The notes: generated by a model from the sequence alone, not told the origin. Counted from the first letter of the stretch, positions 24,864 to 34,633 are shown. The stretch is 64,000 nt of DNA from Chryseobacterium sp. W4I1 (GCF_030816115.1 NZ_JAUSXQ010000001.1:1736001-1800000), one strand, 5' to 3'. Numbers and translations are program-made.

Positions 24864-25961
24864 TTAAATATTTTCAAAATTTTTACCCAAATGTTCTTCA
24901 ATAACAAAGAACGGGTCTTCTGTAAGCGTATGTGCTCTCATCTCCATCAGGCTCACTTTACTCATCATACGGAGCATAATTCTTCTTTGACATTCGTGTT
25001 CTACACCATCAACATTTCTTACTCCGGCTCTGAAGGCAGATCTTCCATGGGCACATAAATGGTTATTCACCAATATCACATCTCCGGCCTGTGGCGTGAA
25101 ACCTGAATAAATCAGATCTCTGGCCTCTTCCCAGAATTCTGTCAGATGGCCGTGGGCATCGTCAGTCTGTTTAATACTTGGGTTGAATAGCTGTTCGGCA
25201 GCATCAAACCTCATAAAAGGCAGTTCATAATTACCGTACAACACGGCATCCAGTTTCTCTTCTTCCTCCATACCGGTCTCTAAATTGGCATCTTTCGGTA
25301 TTTTGTACATACGCTCAAAAAGAGGTCTGAAATTTTCCCCTATAGCCCCGTGAGAACGGATGGAATATAGGGTAGAAGGTACCTGTTCTTCATTACGGAT
25401 ATACATAAAGCTTAAAAAATCTGCCTGATGTTTCAGGAAGGCATCTTCCGTATGTACATAAAGATCTGTTGCAGATCCCGACCCGGTCTGGGTTTCTCTC
25501 ATTTTTTCATCCGGAATAATCGCATGCATCAATCCGCCACCTTTTCGCTGTGAATAATATTGTACAGGTTTTGATGGAAGTGCTCCATGAATCAATGCAC
25601 AGGCAAAACCATAGATATTGAATTTAGAATAATCCGCAGACTGCCAGTTCGGCGGAGTATTTCCTATACTTTCCTGATCAATATCCATTAATCCTCTAAA
25701 CACAAGCGCTCCATACTGATCTTTTGAAAAGTCGCTGGCGAAATCAGCCGCTATATGCAAAATTCTTTCCGGTAGAAAATAGGAAGCCAATTGATGAACA
25801 TGGGTAATAAAGTCTCTGTTCTCATAGCTGCCATATTTTTTCTGAAGATGCACCGCTGCATCTTGTATCATTCTTCTTTCATGAGAGGTGATCTCAATGA
25901 TTCTTGGAAGCAGTTTTACCGCGGTAATACTGTCGTTATCTAAAATTTCTAGTGAATTCAT
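24864..25961 (-). CDS. TauD/VioC-like Fe(II)/2-oxoglutarate oxygenase
   Basis: A 365-residue non-haem iron oxygenase of the clavaminate synthase/AsnO/VioC type, which usually hydroxylates an amino acid at C-beta. The frame extends to 26063; the ATG at 25961 (MNSLEILDND) is chosen because the promoter lies within the longer frame. Iron ligands are His170 and Glu172 in YVHTEDAFLKH and His305 in CAHGRSAF; a 2-oxoglutarate Arg is probably 326 or 327. The spacing matches VioC and AsnO. It is divergent from the siderophore operon, so it may hydroxylate an amino-acid building block of that siderophore or a related natural product (inference). It has its own promoter and terminator. Confidence 0.85.
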   Translation of the reverse strand: MNSLEILDNDSITAVKLLPRIIEITSHERRMIQDAAVHLQKKYGSYENRDFITHVHQLASYFLPERILHIAADFASDFSKDQYGALVFRGLMDIDQESIGNTPPNWQSADYSKFNIYGFACALIHGALPSKPVQYYSQRKGGGLMHAIIPDEKMRETQTGSGSATDLYVHTEDAFLKHQADFLSFMYIRNEEQVPSTLYSIRSHGAIGENFRPLFERMYKIPKDANLETGMEEEEKLDAVLYGNYELPFMRFDAAEQLFNPSIKQTDDAHGHLTEFWEEARDLIYSGFTPQAGDVILVNNHLCAHGRSAFRAGVRNVDGVEHECQRRIMLRMMSKVSLMEMRAHTLTEDPFFVIEEHLGKNFENI

Positions 25962-26033
25962 TAAAAAAATATTTGGTGTGTAAATATAATTTCTATATTT
26001 GTTTTTAATTATTCTAAATAACAATAGCTGGTT

Positions 26034-26063
26034 CAAATTTATGAATAATTTATCAATCACCAA
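26034..26063 (-). promoter_or_regulatory. Promoter of the oxygenase gene
   Basis: On the minus strand TTG (26063-26061), 19 nt, TAAATTTG (26041-26034): a complete Bacteroidetes promoter. The transcript would start near 26027. Just downstream, GTTTTTAATTATTCTAAATAAC (26001-26022) contains half of a Fur-like inverted repeat (TCTAAATAAC), so iron control is possible but weakly supported. The plus-strand promoter for the siderophore operon is less clear; a TTGAC is at 26096-26100. Confidence 0.65.
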
Positions 26064-26176
26064 ATAAAAAGCAAAAAAAATGTAAAAATAAAAACTTGAC
26101 TATCAAACATATACATCTATATGCTACTACACCTTCACACAACTTATTGACTTAAAATCACCTTACAAATACGTAT

Positions 26177-27703
26177 ATGAACAACAATCAAATGCCCGCC
26201 GGAGAGATCCTGGGCGCCTCCTTACCTCACATTTCGGGGAATTTTGAAAATATTTTTCATTCTCACAATTATGACCATTACCGTTCCGCTGTCGAAGAAA
26301 CTTTAGACCTTGTAGGAACCTTTCTTCACAGAAATGACAAACCCTTCAGTGGAATAGAAGCCAAAGAAATGAAAAGTATGGTACAGCAGATAGACCTGGA
26401 TCAAAAGCTCTCTTCATACCAGGAGCTTCTTCAGGAAGTAGATACTATATATGTAAAGCATGCCACTGCTTTTCACCTTCCGCAATACGTGGCACACCTT
26501 AACTGCCCCATTGTAATTCCGGCTTTAGCAGGAGAAATCCTTGTCAGTGCCATCAATTCATCGCAGGATACCTACGACCAGAGTGCCGGAGGAACCTTTA
26601 TGGAAAGAAAGCTGATCGACTGGACCGCAGAGCAGTTAGGATACAATCCGGAAACCAGCGACGGTGTTTTCACAGCAGGCGGATCACAGAGCAATCTGAT
26701 GGGGCTTGTGATGATGCGCGACTGCTTTTCCCAGAAGAGATACAACCATAATATTAAGCTGGATGGCCTTCCACAGGAGGCTGGCAGATTCAGAATTTTT
26801 GTTTCTGATAAATCTCACTTCAGCAACTTAAAGAACGCCTCTATCATGGGATTAGGCGAAAAATGTATCGTTAAAGTTCCTACAGACGAAAGATTCTGCA
26901 TGGACATCACTTTGCTGAAAAAATACATTAAGAGAGAAGAGCAGATGGGAAATATTCCTATCGGAATTGTTGCGACTGCCGGAACTACAGACTTCGGAAA
27001 TGTAGACCCACTGGAAGATATTGCCAACGTTGCTGAGCAATACAACATCTGGATGCACGTAGACGCGGCTTACGGATGTGCTTTATTATTAAGCGAAAAA
27101 TACCGTCATCTTCTGAACGGTATAGAAAGAGCGGATTCGGTGACGATAGATTATCATAAATCTTTCTTCCAGCCGATCAGCAGCAGTGCTTTCATCGTTA
27201 AAAACAAAAGGGAATTAAGAATCCTGAAACACCATGCAGACTATCTGAATCCTGCGGAAATGGATGAAGAGGAAATTCCTGCACAAATCAACAAATCCAT
27301 TATCCAGAGTACCCGTAGATTCGATGCTCTGAAACTGTGGTTTACGTTAAGAATGATGGGCAAAGAACAGCTCTCAGAATATACAGATACCGTAATAGAC
27401 CTTACCAAAGATGTGGCCTCTATGATTAGTGAGAATCCGCATTTCGAACTGCTTTCCGATACAGACCTGAGCGTTCTGGTTTTCCGTTATATCAGACCTG
27501 ATATTGAAGACCTGAATGCTTTGAACCAGCATATCAAAATGAAACTTTTCTACAGCGGGGAAATTCTTGTGGCAAGCACTAAAGTAGACGGAAATTTCTA
27601 CCTGAAGTTTACTTTCCTGAACCCGATCACTACGACAGAAGACGTTCACCAAATTTTAAATACAATACAATCGCATGGAGAAGACTTTGATACAGCCAAC
27701 TAA
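26177..27703 (+). CDS. PLP-dependent group II decarboxylase for siderophore diamine (lysine/diaminobutyrate type)
   Basis: A 508-residue decarboxylase of the DesA/BibA/RhbB group. It should convert lysine (or ornithine or 2,4-diaminobutyrate) to the diamine that forms the siderophore backbone. The pocket AGGSQSNLMGL is at residues 167-177, the PLP-stacking and Asp region HVDAAYG ends at 300 with Asp296, and the Schiff-base lysine is Lys328 in DYHKSFF. Substrate preference cannot be read from sequence, so cadaverine is only the most frequent option. First gene of the siderophore operon; its 3' end overlaps the next gene by 29 nt. No signal peptide, cytoplasmic. Confidence 0.9.
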   Translation: MNNNQMPAGEILGASLPHISGNFENIFHSHNYDHYRSAVEETLDLVGTFLHRNDKPFSGIEAKEMKSMVQQIDLDQKLSSYQELLQEVDTIYVKHATAFHLPQYVAHLNCPIVIPALAGEILVSAINSSQDTYDQSAGGTFMERKLIDWTAEQLGYNPETSDGVFTAGGSQSNLMGLVMMRDCFSQKRYNHNIKLDGLPQEAGRFRIFVSDKSHFSNLKNASIMGLGEKCIVKVPTDERFCMDITLLKKYIKREEQMGNIPIGIVATAGTTDFGNVDPLEDIANVAEQYNIWMHVDAAYGCALLLSEKYRHLLNGIERADSVTIDYHKSFFQPISSSAFIVKNKRELRILKHHADYLNPAEMDEEEIPAQINKSIIQSTRRFDALKLWFTLRMMGKEQLSEYTDTVIDLTKDVASMISENPHFELLSDTDLSVLVFRYIRPDIEDLNALNQHIKMKLFYSGEILVASTKVDGNFYLKFTFLNPITTTEDVHQILNTIQSHGEDFDTAN

Positions 27704-30101
27704 GCTTACGGAAAAAGCACAGGAAATAACGATTAGAATCCTGCTGAACGGAATGCTTCGTGAGCTTGGAAACGGAAAGTTCTATCAGGGCGTTCCGAAA
27801 TATGATGCGCTTACGGCTCAGGCGCTTGAAAACAGTTCCTATCCGCTTCATATAAGATTTGAATTAAAGAAAAGCGATATCTTTTTATTCGCTCCGGTTT
27901 CTTACCGTTCCGAAAGTGCTTTCCACAATTATGGAATGCCTTTATGGGTGGTTGATCATAACAATCAGAAAGTCTTTGAGCCGGATGTTGATCAGCTGAC
28001 AGCATTGGTCTACCGTGAGCTTTCTGAACAGTTCAGTGAAAAAGGCTTGGATCTATTCACGAAAAGAATTCACAGCAGCTTAAGAAATCTGGAAATGATC
28101 ATGGAAGAAGGTTTACAGGATCAGGATGCTTTGACGTATTCTTTCCTGGAATCTGAACAACAACTTCCTGTGGGACATAATCTTCACCCTTTCACAAAAG
28201 CGAGAATGGGATTCTCCAGAGAAGAGCAGCTTCTTTACGGCCCGGAATTCAATCAAGGAATCCAGCTGGAGTATTTTCTGGTGCACAAAAGCTGTGTCCG
28301 GGAACATTCGGTTTTAGAACAGCCTTACAACGAATTTCTGAAGAGCGTTGTTTCATTACCCGAAGATCTTGAAGCGAAGTATCTTAACGAAGGTGAAAAG
28401 CTTTCTGATTTCTATACGGTTCCGTGTCATCCTTGGGAAGCTACTTATCTTTTGTCTATCGAAGAAGGAGCGGAAATGATCAAAGACCGTACTTTAATTC
28501 ATATCGGGGCTTTTGGGGAAGAATTTTATTCAACCTCTTCTATCAGAAGTATGTACAGCCCTCAAATTCCGTGGATGCCTAAGTTTTCTTTAAATGTTCT
28601 TTTAACAGGATCGATACGAATCAATACGGAGAAAGATCTAAAAAGAGGCTACGCATCGGCTTTATGGAGAAAACATACTGGAACAGCGTTTGAAAAGGAT
28701 TTTAATCAGTTCAAACTGCTTTTGGAACCTGTAACATTAGGCGTTTATCATCAGGATAAAAATATTGAAAGCCTTAATCTCCTGATCCGCGAAAACCCGT
28801 TCCAGCCGGAAGATAAAATCCTTCTTTTAGCAAGATTATGTCAGGACGAACCTGCAGATGGTCAGAATTTTATCCAAAAGTTCTTTACAGATGTTTCTGA
28901 AAAACTGGGAACAAGTCCGGAAGAATCGGTGACCACTTGGTTTTCAAAATATATTCACCTGCTGATTGCTCCTTTAAACCATTTATACAGCCAATACGGC
29001 ATGGCTCCTGAAGCGCATCAACAGAATCTCCTGATCCAACTGGATGATCAGTTGCTGCCAACAACTCTTTTTGTAAGGGATGCACAGGGATATTTGTTAA
29101 GAGAAAGCGCAAGAGAACAGTATGCGGAGCTTTCCAAAACGTATCCTGAGATTGAAGATCTTTTCATCAGGGATGAGCGTCTTTTAGATATTATCTCTTA
29201 CCATGTTCTGGTGAGTAATCTTTCAGCATTGGTGGCTTCATTAGGAAAGACAGGATGGGTGAAAGAAAGAACACTGATCAATATGCTGCACAGCGAATTT
29301 GCACAGGTTCATCAGGAAATGCCTTCATATTTTACGCGTTATGCACTTGAAAACCGTCATTGGGGAACAAAAACCAACTTTAAGGCGGTTGCCAATGAAA
29401 TTGACGGTATTACAAGTGCCGCAGCGATTTCTTATGCTAAAGTTCCGAATCTTCTTCACTATCATTACTTCTCAGATCAGCTGATTCATCCGAAAGGGAA
29501 AGAAGCTTTCTTCAAGCGTTATTTCCAGAAAGATGATGTCACGGTTACGATGAGACCTGTTAATCTTGATGAAGATCTTGAAATGCTTCATGAGTGGTTT
29601 AACCGTGAACATGCGATCAAAATCTGGCAGATGAACTGGCCGATTGATGAACTGGAAACCTATTACCGTTTAATGCTGCCGGGTGATGAAGCACACAGCT
29701 ACATCGTCATGAGCAATGGCGAACCTACATGCAATATTGAGGTTTACTGGCCATGCAGAGATATTGTGGGCGATTACTACGATGTACTGCCTACCGATTA
29801 CGGAACCCACCAGTTCATTGCACCGACTGATCCGAAGAAGAAATACGTTTCTCCTTCCACACAGTCTATGGTAGATTATGTATTTGCCCAGCCTGAGGTT
29901 GGAAAAATGGTAGGCGAGGGTTCGGTAGATTCTCTGGCTTCTATGATGAACAAGGCGCATGTCGGATTCAAAGTAGATAAAGTCATTGAAATGCCTCATA
30001 AAAAAGCCAACCTTAATTTCTGCTACAGAGAATGGTATTGGGAAAAATTCCCGCAAAACAAAGATGTAGAATTCACCGTAAAAATCACTGAACATGAATA
30101 A
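27675..30101 (+). CDS. Fused IucA/IucC-type NIS synthetase and GNAT acyltransferase
   Basis: An 808-residue fusion. Residues about 1-440 are an IucA/IucC synthetase domain with the ATP/citrate signature GHNLHPFTKARMGF (His168, His171, Lys175, Arg177), residues about 440-610 the FhuF-like tail with YGMAPEAHQQN, and residues about 620-800 an AlcB/RhbD/IucB-type acyltransferase (RPVNLDEDLEMLHEWFNREH, EWYWEKFPQN). It joins two steps usually on separate proteins: acylation of the N-hydroxy diamine and amide formation with a carboxylate such as citrate. The HPxxKxRxGF form is closer to the IucA type. It overlaps both neighbours (29 nt and 8 nt), so it is tightly coupled. Fusions of the same two activities are known from bisucaberin-type clusters, by recollection. 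Confidence 0.92.
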   Translation: MEKTLIQPTKLTEKAQEITIRILLNGMLRELGNGKFYQGVPKYDALTAQALENSSYPLHIRFELKKSDIFLFAPVSYRSESAFHNYGMPLWVVDHNNQKVFEPDVDQLTALVYRELSEQFSEKGLDLFTKRIHSSLRNLEMIMEEGLQDQDALTYSFLESEQQLPVGHNLHPFTKARMGFSREEQLLYGPEFNQGIQLEYFLVHKSCVREHSVLEQPYNEFLKSVVSLPEDLEAKYLNEGEKLSDFYTVPCHPWEATYLLSIEEGAEMIKDRTLIHIGAFGEEFYSTSSIRSMYSPQIPWMPKFSLNVLLTGSIRINTEKDLKRGYASALWRKHTGTAFEKDFNQFKLLLEPVTLGVYHQDKNIESLNLLIRENPFQPEDKILLLARLCQDEPADGQNFIQKFFTDVSEKLGTSPEESVTTWFSKYIHLLIAPLNHLYSQYGMAPEAHQQNLLIQLDDQLLPTTLFVRDAQGYLLRESAREQYAELSKTYPEIEDLFIRDERLLDIISYHVLVSNLSALVASLGKTGWVKERTLINMLHSEFAQVHQEMPSYFTRYALENRHWGTKTNFKAVANEIDGITSAAAISYAKVPNLLHYHYFSDQLIHPKGKEAFFKRYFQKDDVTVTMRPVNLDEDLEMLHEWFNREHAIKIWQMNWPIDELETYYRLMLPGDEAHSYIVMSNGEPTCNIEVYWPCRDIVGDYYDVLPTDYGTHQFIAPTDPKKKYVSPSTQSMVDYVFAQPEVGKMVGEGSVDSLASMMNKAHVGFKVDKVIEMPHKKANLNFCYREWYWEKFPQNKDVEFTVKITEHE

Positions 30102-31410
30102 CGACACGATATATAACGTGATCGGAATAGGTATTGGCCCTTTTAATTTAGGACTTGCTGCCTTATCGAATCCGATTTCTGAATTAAAAACACTTTTCCT
30201 TGACCAGAGAGATGGTTTCGACTGGCATCCGGGATTAATGATTGACCATGTAACACTGCAAACGCCTTTTTTATGCGACTGCGTGTCCATGGCAGATCCT
30301 ACGAATCCTTTAAGCCTTCTGAACTATCTGAAAGAAACGAACAGGCTGTACAAATTCTTTATCAGGGAAGATTTTTTCATTCCGCGTAAAGAATACAACC
30401 GTTACTGTCAATGGGTAGTGAGCCAGCTTCCACAGTGCCGTTTTTCAACGCAGGTGGTTGATATTGTGTATGAAGGCGGACTGTATTTAATTACAACCGT
30501 TCACACCAAAACTAAGGAAACAGAGGTTTTCAGAACAGAAAGACTGATCCTGGGAACAGGGACACAGCCACATATTCCTTCGTTTATTCCGAAAGATGAT
30601 TCGCGTATTCTTCATACAAGCTCTTATCTGTACCACAAGGAAGAACTTTTGGCTCAGGGTAAAAAAATTGCCGTGATCGGTTCAGGGCAAAGTGCTGCAG
30701 AGGTTTTCTATGATTTATTGCAAAGCCGTGATGAAAATACCCGATTGGGCTGGTATTCACGTCCGGACCGTTTCTTTCCGATGGAATATTCAAAGCTGAC
30801 GCTGGAACTGACTTCTCCTGATTATGTAGATTATTTTTACAGCAGGGATGAGGCAGCCAGAAAATCAATATTAAGCAAGCAGCAGGCTCAGTTTAAAGGA
30901 ATCAATTACGACCTCATCAACCAGATCTATGATTTTATCTACGACCTGAATATTGATAATGCTGATCCAAACCTGACGATCATTCCAAACAGCCAGTTGG
31001 ATAGAGTAGATAATAGCAATCCGGATAATCTAACTCTTGAGTTCACACAATTGGAGCAGGATGTCCCTTACGAACAGGAAGCTGATTATCTGGTGGTAGG
31101 AACAGGATACCGTTATCATGAACCTGCTTTCCTTAAAAATATTCAGTCCAGAATTAAAAGAGATTCCACAGGATTATTTGCGGTCAACAGGAATTATTCC
31201 ATAGACCATAACGGCGGTGAAATCTATGTGCTTCATGCAGAAGTACACACCCACAGCTACATTTCTACCGATCTTGGAATGGCGGCGTACCGTAATTCCT
31301 ATATCATCAATGACATTTTGGGAAGAGAACATTATAAAATCGAAAAGAAAATTGCTTTCCAGGATTTTGATGTAGAGAAATACGCTGCGGTATCAACTGT
31401 CAAAATATAA
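30094..31410 (+). CDS. Lysine/diamine N-hydroxylase (IucD/AlcA/DesB-like)
   Basis: A 438-residue FAD- and NADPH-dependent N-hydroxylase that turns the diamine amine (or lysine N6) into a hydroxylamine, the first step to a hydroxamate. The FAD motif is GIGIGPFNLGLA (residues 11-22), the NADPH motif GSGQSAAE (196-203), and the C-terminal GTGYRYHEP is typical. Length matches the family. It overlaps the fused synthetase by 8 nt (ATGAATAA). With a decarboxylase upstream, the substrate is probably the diamine rather than free lysine. Confidence 0.94.
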   Translation: MNNDTIYNVIGIGIGPFNLGLAALSNPISELKTLFLDQRDGFDWHPGLMIDHVTLQTPFLCDCVSMADPTNPLSLLNYLKETNRLYKFFIREDFFIPRKEYNRYCQWVVSQLPQCRFSTQVVDIVYEGGLYLITTVHTKTKETEVFRTERLILGTGTQPHIPSFIPKDDSRILHTSSYLYHKEELLAQGKKIAVIGSGQSAAEVFYDLLQSRDENTRLGWYSRPDRFFPMEYSKLTLELTSPDYVDYFYSRDEAARKSILSKQQAQFKGINYDLINQIYDFIYDLNIDNADPNLTIIPNSQLDRVDNSNPDNLTLEFTQLEQDVPYEQEADYLVVGTGYRYHEPAFLKNIQSRIKRDSTGLFAVNRNYSIDHNGGEIYVLHAEVHTHSYISTDLGMAAYRNSYIINDILGREHYKIEKKIAFQDFDVEKYAAVSTVKI

Positions 31411-31417
31411 CAGAACA

Positions 31418-33232
31418 ATGAACACCAACTTAAAAAATAATACAATCAGTCAGGAAATCTGGCTACAGGCCAACAGAGACCTTATGGCCAAGACGATTGC
31501 AGAATTAATGCATGAAGAACGGTTAAAACCTGTTGCCGTTTCACAGGATGACGCTGGATTTACAGTCTTCAAACTGGAGACCGGGATTGAAACTATCGCA
31601 TACAGTTTCCGCGGACAGGAAAGGATGATGGATTACTGGCACATTGATACGGACAGTATCGAAAAAATAGAGAATGGAGTTTCAACCTCAGCGCTGAATA
31701 TTCCCCAGTTTTTCCTTGAAATGCAGACCGTATTCGATTTGGATGCCAATACGCTGGCAAGATATACCGAGGAATTGCTGCATACCTTATATTGTGATGC
31801 ACTGATCTTATCCAGAGGCGTTATGTCTTCAAAAGAATTGGCATCAAGTAATTATCAGACTGTAGAACATCAGATGACGGGCCATCCTTGGGTGATCGTT
31901 AACAAAAGCAGGTTAGGATTTTCTCCTACTGATCTTGAAACGTTTGCTCCGGAAGCGGGAGAGGATTTAAAAGTGTTGTGGCTGGCTGCTCATAAGGACA
32001 GATCAGCGTTCCAGTCGTTGGAGCATATAAATCAGGAAGGATTTTACCGTTCTGAAATTGGAGACGAATTGTATCAATCATTTCAACAAAGGCTGATCGA
32101 TTCCGGAAAGTCTCCTGATGATTATAATTTAATTCCCGTGCATCCATGGCAATGGGAACATAAACTGAAAATTCACTTTGCAGGTGATATCGCATCCGGT
32201 ATCTTAGTTCTTTTAGGAGAAGGAAATGATGTGTATAGCCCGCAACAGAGCATCAGAACTTTGTTTAATACAGATCATCCTGAAAAAAGATATCTGAAAA
32301 CCGCTGTTTCTATTTTAAGTACAGGAAATATCAGAGGACTGTCGCCTAAGCAGATGAAAATTGCCCCTTCCATTACAGACTGGGTAAAAGGACTGATCAA
32401 AGGCGATGCTTATCTTGAAACCAAAGGAACCATATTCTTAGGAGAAGAAGCTTCTATTGCTTATCTGCACCCTCAATACAGTGCAATTGCCGGTGTTCCT
32501 TATCAGTATAACGAATTTCTTGGAGCTTTATGGCGCGAAAGTGCTTCCAATTATTTACAGGAAGACGAAGAAATGTTTACCATGGCTTCCCTGCTTTTTG
32601 TAGATCAAAATGGAGTTCCTTTGGTACAGGCTTTTGCAGAACAGGCAGGAATCAGTATCAGGCAGTGGATCACAGATTATCTGGATGCTTATCTTACGCC
32701 GTTGCTTCACATTTATTACACCCATTCTCTTTGTGTAACCCCTCACGGAGAAAACATTATGGTCGTATTGAAAAACGGAGTGCCACAGAGAATTGTCATC
32801 AAAGATTTTGTGGATGATATTGTCCTGACTACAGAAGCAAGGGAAAAACTTCCTGATCATCTGGCAGACGGACTGATCCAGTCTTCCAACAAGGAAAACG
32901 TTCCATTGTCTATTCTCTTGGGTGTTTTTGATGCGTTCTTCAGATATTTATCCAATGTTCTGCATACGCATTCCAGCTTTGAGGAAGAAACCTTCTGGAC
33001 GCTTGTTTATGACTGTATAGAGAACTACAAAAACCATAATCCTCATCTGAATGAGCGTTATGAAAAATATGACCTGTATGTCCCTACCTTCAAAAGGTTC
33101 TACATCAACAGTCTTCGTTTGAAAAACAACGGTTACAGTGAAAATAAAGCATTTGCTATTCCAAAGAAAGACGGTGCACTGCCGAATCCTTTGTATCAGA
33201 TTGCGAATAAAAACTCTGTAGCGACCGTATGA
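31418..33232 (+). CDS. IucA/IucC-family NIS siderophore synthetase (IucC-like)
   Basis: A 604-residue stand-alone NIS synthetase. The signature is TGHPWVIVNKSRLGF (His156, Lys163, Arg165), the NKxRxGF form typical of IucC/AlcC-like enzymes, and the C-terminal FhuF-like domain carries YTHSLCVTPHGENIM in the position of the usual ExHxQN motif. It should form the second amide, adenylating citryl or succinyl intermediates. Together with the fused upstream synthetase it makes an IucA plus IucC pair, as in aerobactin, rhizobactin and schizokinen pathways. Seven nt follow the hydroxylase stop; it overlaps the MATE gene by 4 nt. Confidence 0.93.
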   Translation: MNTNLKNNTISQEIWLQANRDLMAKTIAELMHEERLKPVAVSQDDAGFTVFKLETGIETIAYSFRGQERMMDYWHIDTDSIEKIENGVSTSALNIPQFFLEMQTVFDLDANTLARYTEELLHTLYCDALILSRGVMSSKELASSNYQTVEHQMTGHPWVIVNKSRLGFSPTDLETFAPEAGEDLKVLWLAAHKDRSAFQSLEHINQEGFYRSEIGDELYQSFQQRLIDSGKSPDDYNLIPVHPWQWEHKLKIHFAGDIASGILVLLGEGNDVYSPQQSIRTLFNTDHPEKRYLKTAVSILSTGNIRGLSPKQMKIAPSITDWVKGLIKGDAYLETKGTIFLGEEASIAYLHPQYSAIAGVPYQYNEFLGALWRESASNYLQEDEEMFTMASLLFVDQNGVPLVQAFAEQAGISIRQWITDYLDAYLTPLLHIYYTHSLCVTPHGENIMVVLKNGVPQRIVIKDFVDDIVLTTEAREKLPDHLADGLIQSSNKENVPLSILLGVFDAFFRYLSNVLHTHSSFEEETFWTLVYDCIENYKNHNPHLNERYEKYDLYVPTFKRFYINSLRLKNNGYSENKAFAIPKKDGALPNPLYQIANKNSVATV

Positions 33233-34632
33233 GAAAGCTTCTGCATCTTGTAAAAGAAAGCTCTGTATTTGCGTACGGAGCTTTAGCGGGAAAAAAAGTA
33301 GAACTTACCTCAGGGAGTATCAACCGTTCTATCTTCAGCCTTGCCATTCCGATGGTGATGGAGCTCGTGATGGAATCTGTTTTTGTCAGTATCAATCTTT
33401 TAATTATTGCAAGATTAGGAGATAAAGTCCTTGGACTCGTGGGAATTGCAGATAACTATATCAATTTTGCCAATGCGATTGCCATTGGTTTGGGTATCGC
33501 CGCTGCAACACTGACGGCCAGGAGAGCCGGAGAGAAAGATCAGGAGGGTATGAGCCGGACTGCGCATTATATCATATTACTGGCCTCTGCTTTTGCATTA
33601 CTGATTGGTGGTCTGTCATTCCTTTTTACTGGTGAGATCATCAGCTTCCTTGGATTCAATACAGGGATGGTAAATAACGGACTTCCTTTTTCCAAGCTGG
33701 TGTTTCTGAGTATCGGTCTGGTGATTCTGCGTCTGTCTATCAATGGTTTGTTCAGAGGAGCGGGAGATGCCGATCTGGCGATGAAGTCATTGTGGCTTTG
33801 TCATATCTCAAGTATGGTGTTCGCCGTGATCCTTGTTTTCGGACTGGGTTTTATTCCTGCTTACGGATTGATGGGATTGGCTTATGCTACTATACTATCC
33901 CGATTATTGGCAGTTTTGTATCAGTTCTTTATTCTTCTTACACGCAAAACCAGTGTTAATATCCTGGTCAAGTTTCATCTTGATCTGCCTTTAATTAAGA
34001 AAATACTGAAAATTACTTTTGGAGGACTGGTTCAGTACATTATTCCTGCTTCAAGCTGGCTGATTATGGTTAAAATCATCGCCACTTTCGGGACTACTGC
34101 TCTTGCAGGATACATTATTGCGCAGAGAATTGCTTCTGTGGCAACGATGCCTGCGTGGGGAATAGGAAATGCTGCAGGGGTTCTTACAGGACAGAATTTA
34201 GGAGCCGGAAATCCGGACCGTGCTGAAAAAACAGTATGGAGAGCCGGAGGAATCAATATGACTTATCTGATAGCCGTCGCTGTATTCTGGCAGTTCGCTG
34301 CGGAATATGTGGTGACGTTCTTCACCAAGGAGGCTGAGGTAGCGCGATATGCCGTACAGTACATCCATGTGGTGTCTATGGCTTATCTCTTACTCGGTTT
34401 TACAATGGTGATCAGCCGTGCGCTTAATGCGGCCGGTAATATTATGCAGGTAACCCTGCTGTACATGATCATGTTCTATGTGATTCAGCTTCCTTTGGCT
34501 TACCTGCTTGGGGTAAGGCTTCAATGGGAACTGAAAGGAATATTCACCGCTATTGTTTCTTCGGAAATCGTACTGGCTGTACTGTTCCTTATGATATTCA
34601 AAAATGGTAAATGGAAAACTATAAAAATTTAA
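33229..34632 (+). CDS. MATE-family efflux transporter, probable siderophore exporter
   Basis: A 467-residue 12-helix MATE (NorM-type) protein. The repeated halves are visible: LAIPMVMELVMESVFVSINLLI at residues about 38-60 and FGGLVQYIIPASSWLIMVKII near 264-284. It overlaps the NIS synthetase gene by 4 nt (ATGA) and precedes the ACP gene by 1 nt, so it is an operon member, and export of the finished siderophore is the natural role (inference). It is not fused to any other domain. Confidence 0.92.
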   Translation: MRKLLHLVKESSVFAYGALAGKKVELTSGSINRSIFSLAIPMVMELVMESVFVSINLLIIARLGDKVLGLVGIADNYINFANAIAIGLGIAAATLTARRAGEKDQEGMSRTAHYIILLASAFALLIGGLSFLFTGEIISFLGFNTGMVNNGLPFSKLVFLSIGLVILRLSINGLFRGAGDADLAMKSLWLCHISSMVFAVILVFGLGFIPAYGLMGLAYATILSRLLAVLYQFFILLTRKTSVNILVKFHLDLPLIKKILKITFGGLVQYIIPASSWLIMVKIIATFGTTALAGYIIAQRIASVATMPAWGIGNAAGVLTGQNLGAGNPDRAEKTVWRAGGINMTYLIAVAVFWQFAAEYVVTFFTKEAEVARYAVQYIHVVSMAYLLLGFTMVISRALNAAGNIMQVTLLYMIMFYVIQLPLAYLLGVRLQWELKGIFTAIVSSEIVLAVLFLMIFKNGKWKTIKI

Positions 34633-34633
34633 A

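Noticed and set aside
26064..26176. Complete plus-strand promoter for the siderophore operon
   Set aside because: A TTGAC at 26096 has no TAnnTTTG at 17-23 nt. I could not place a convincing promoter, so none is listed.
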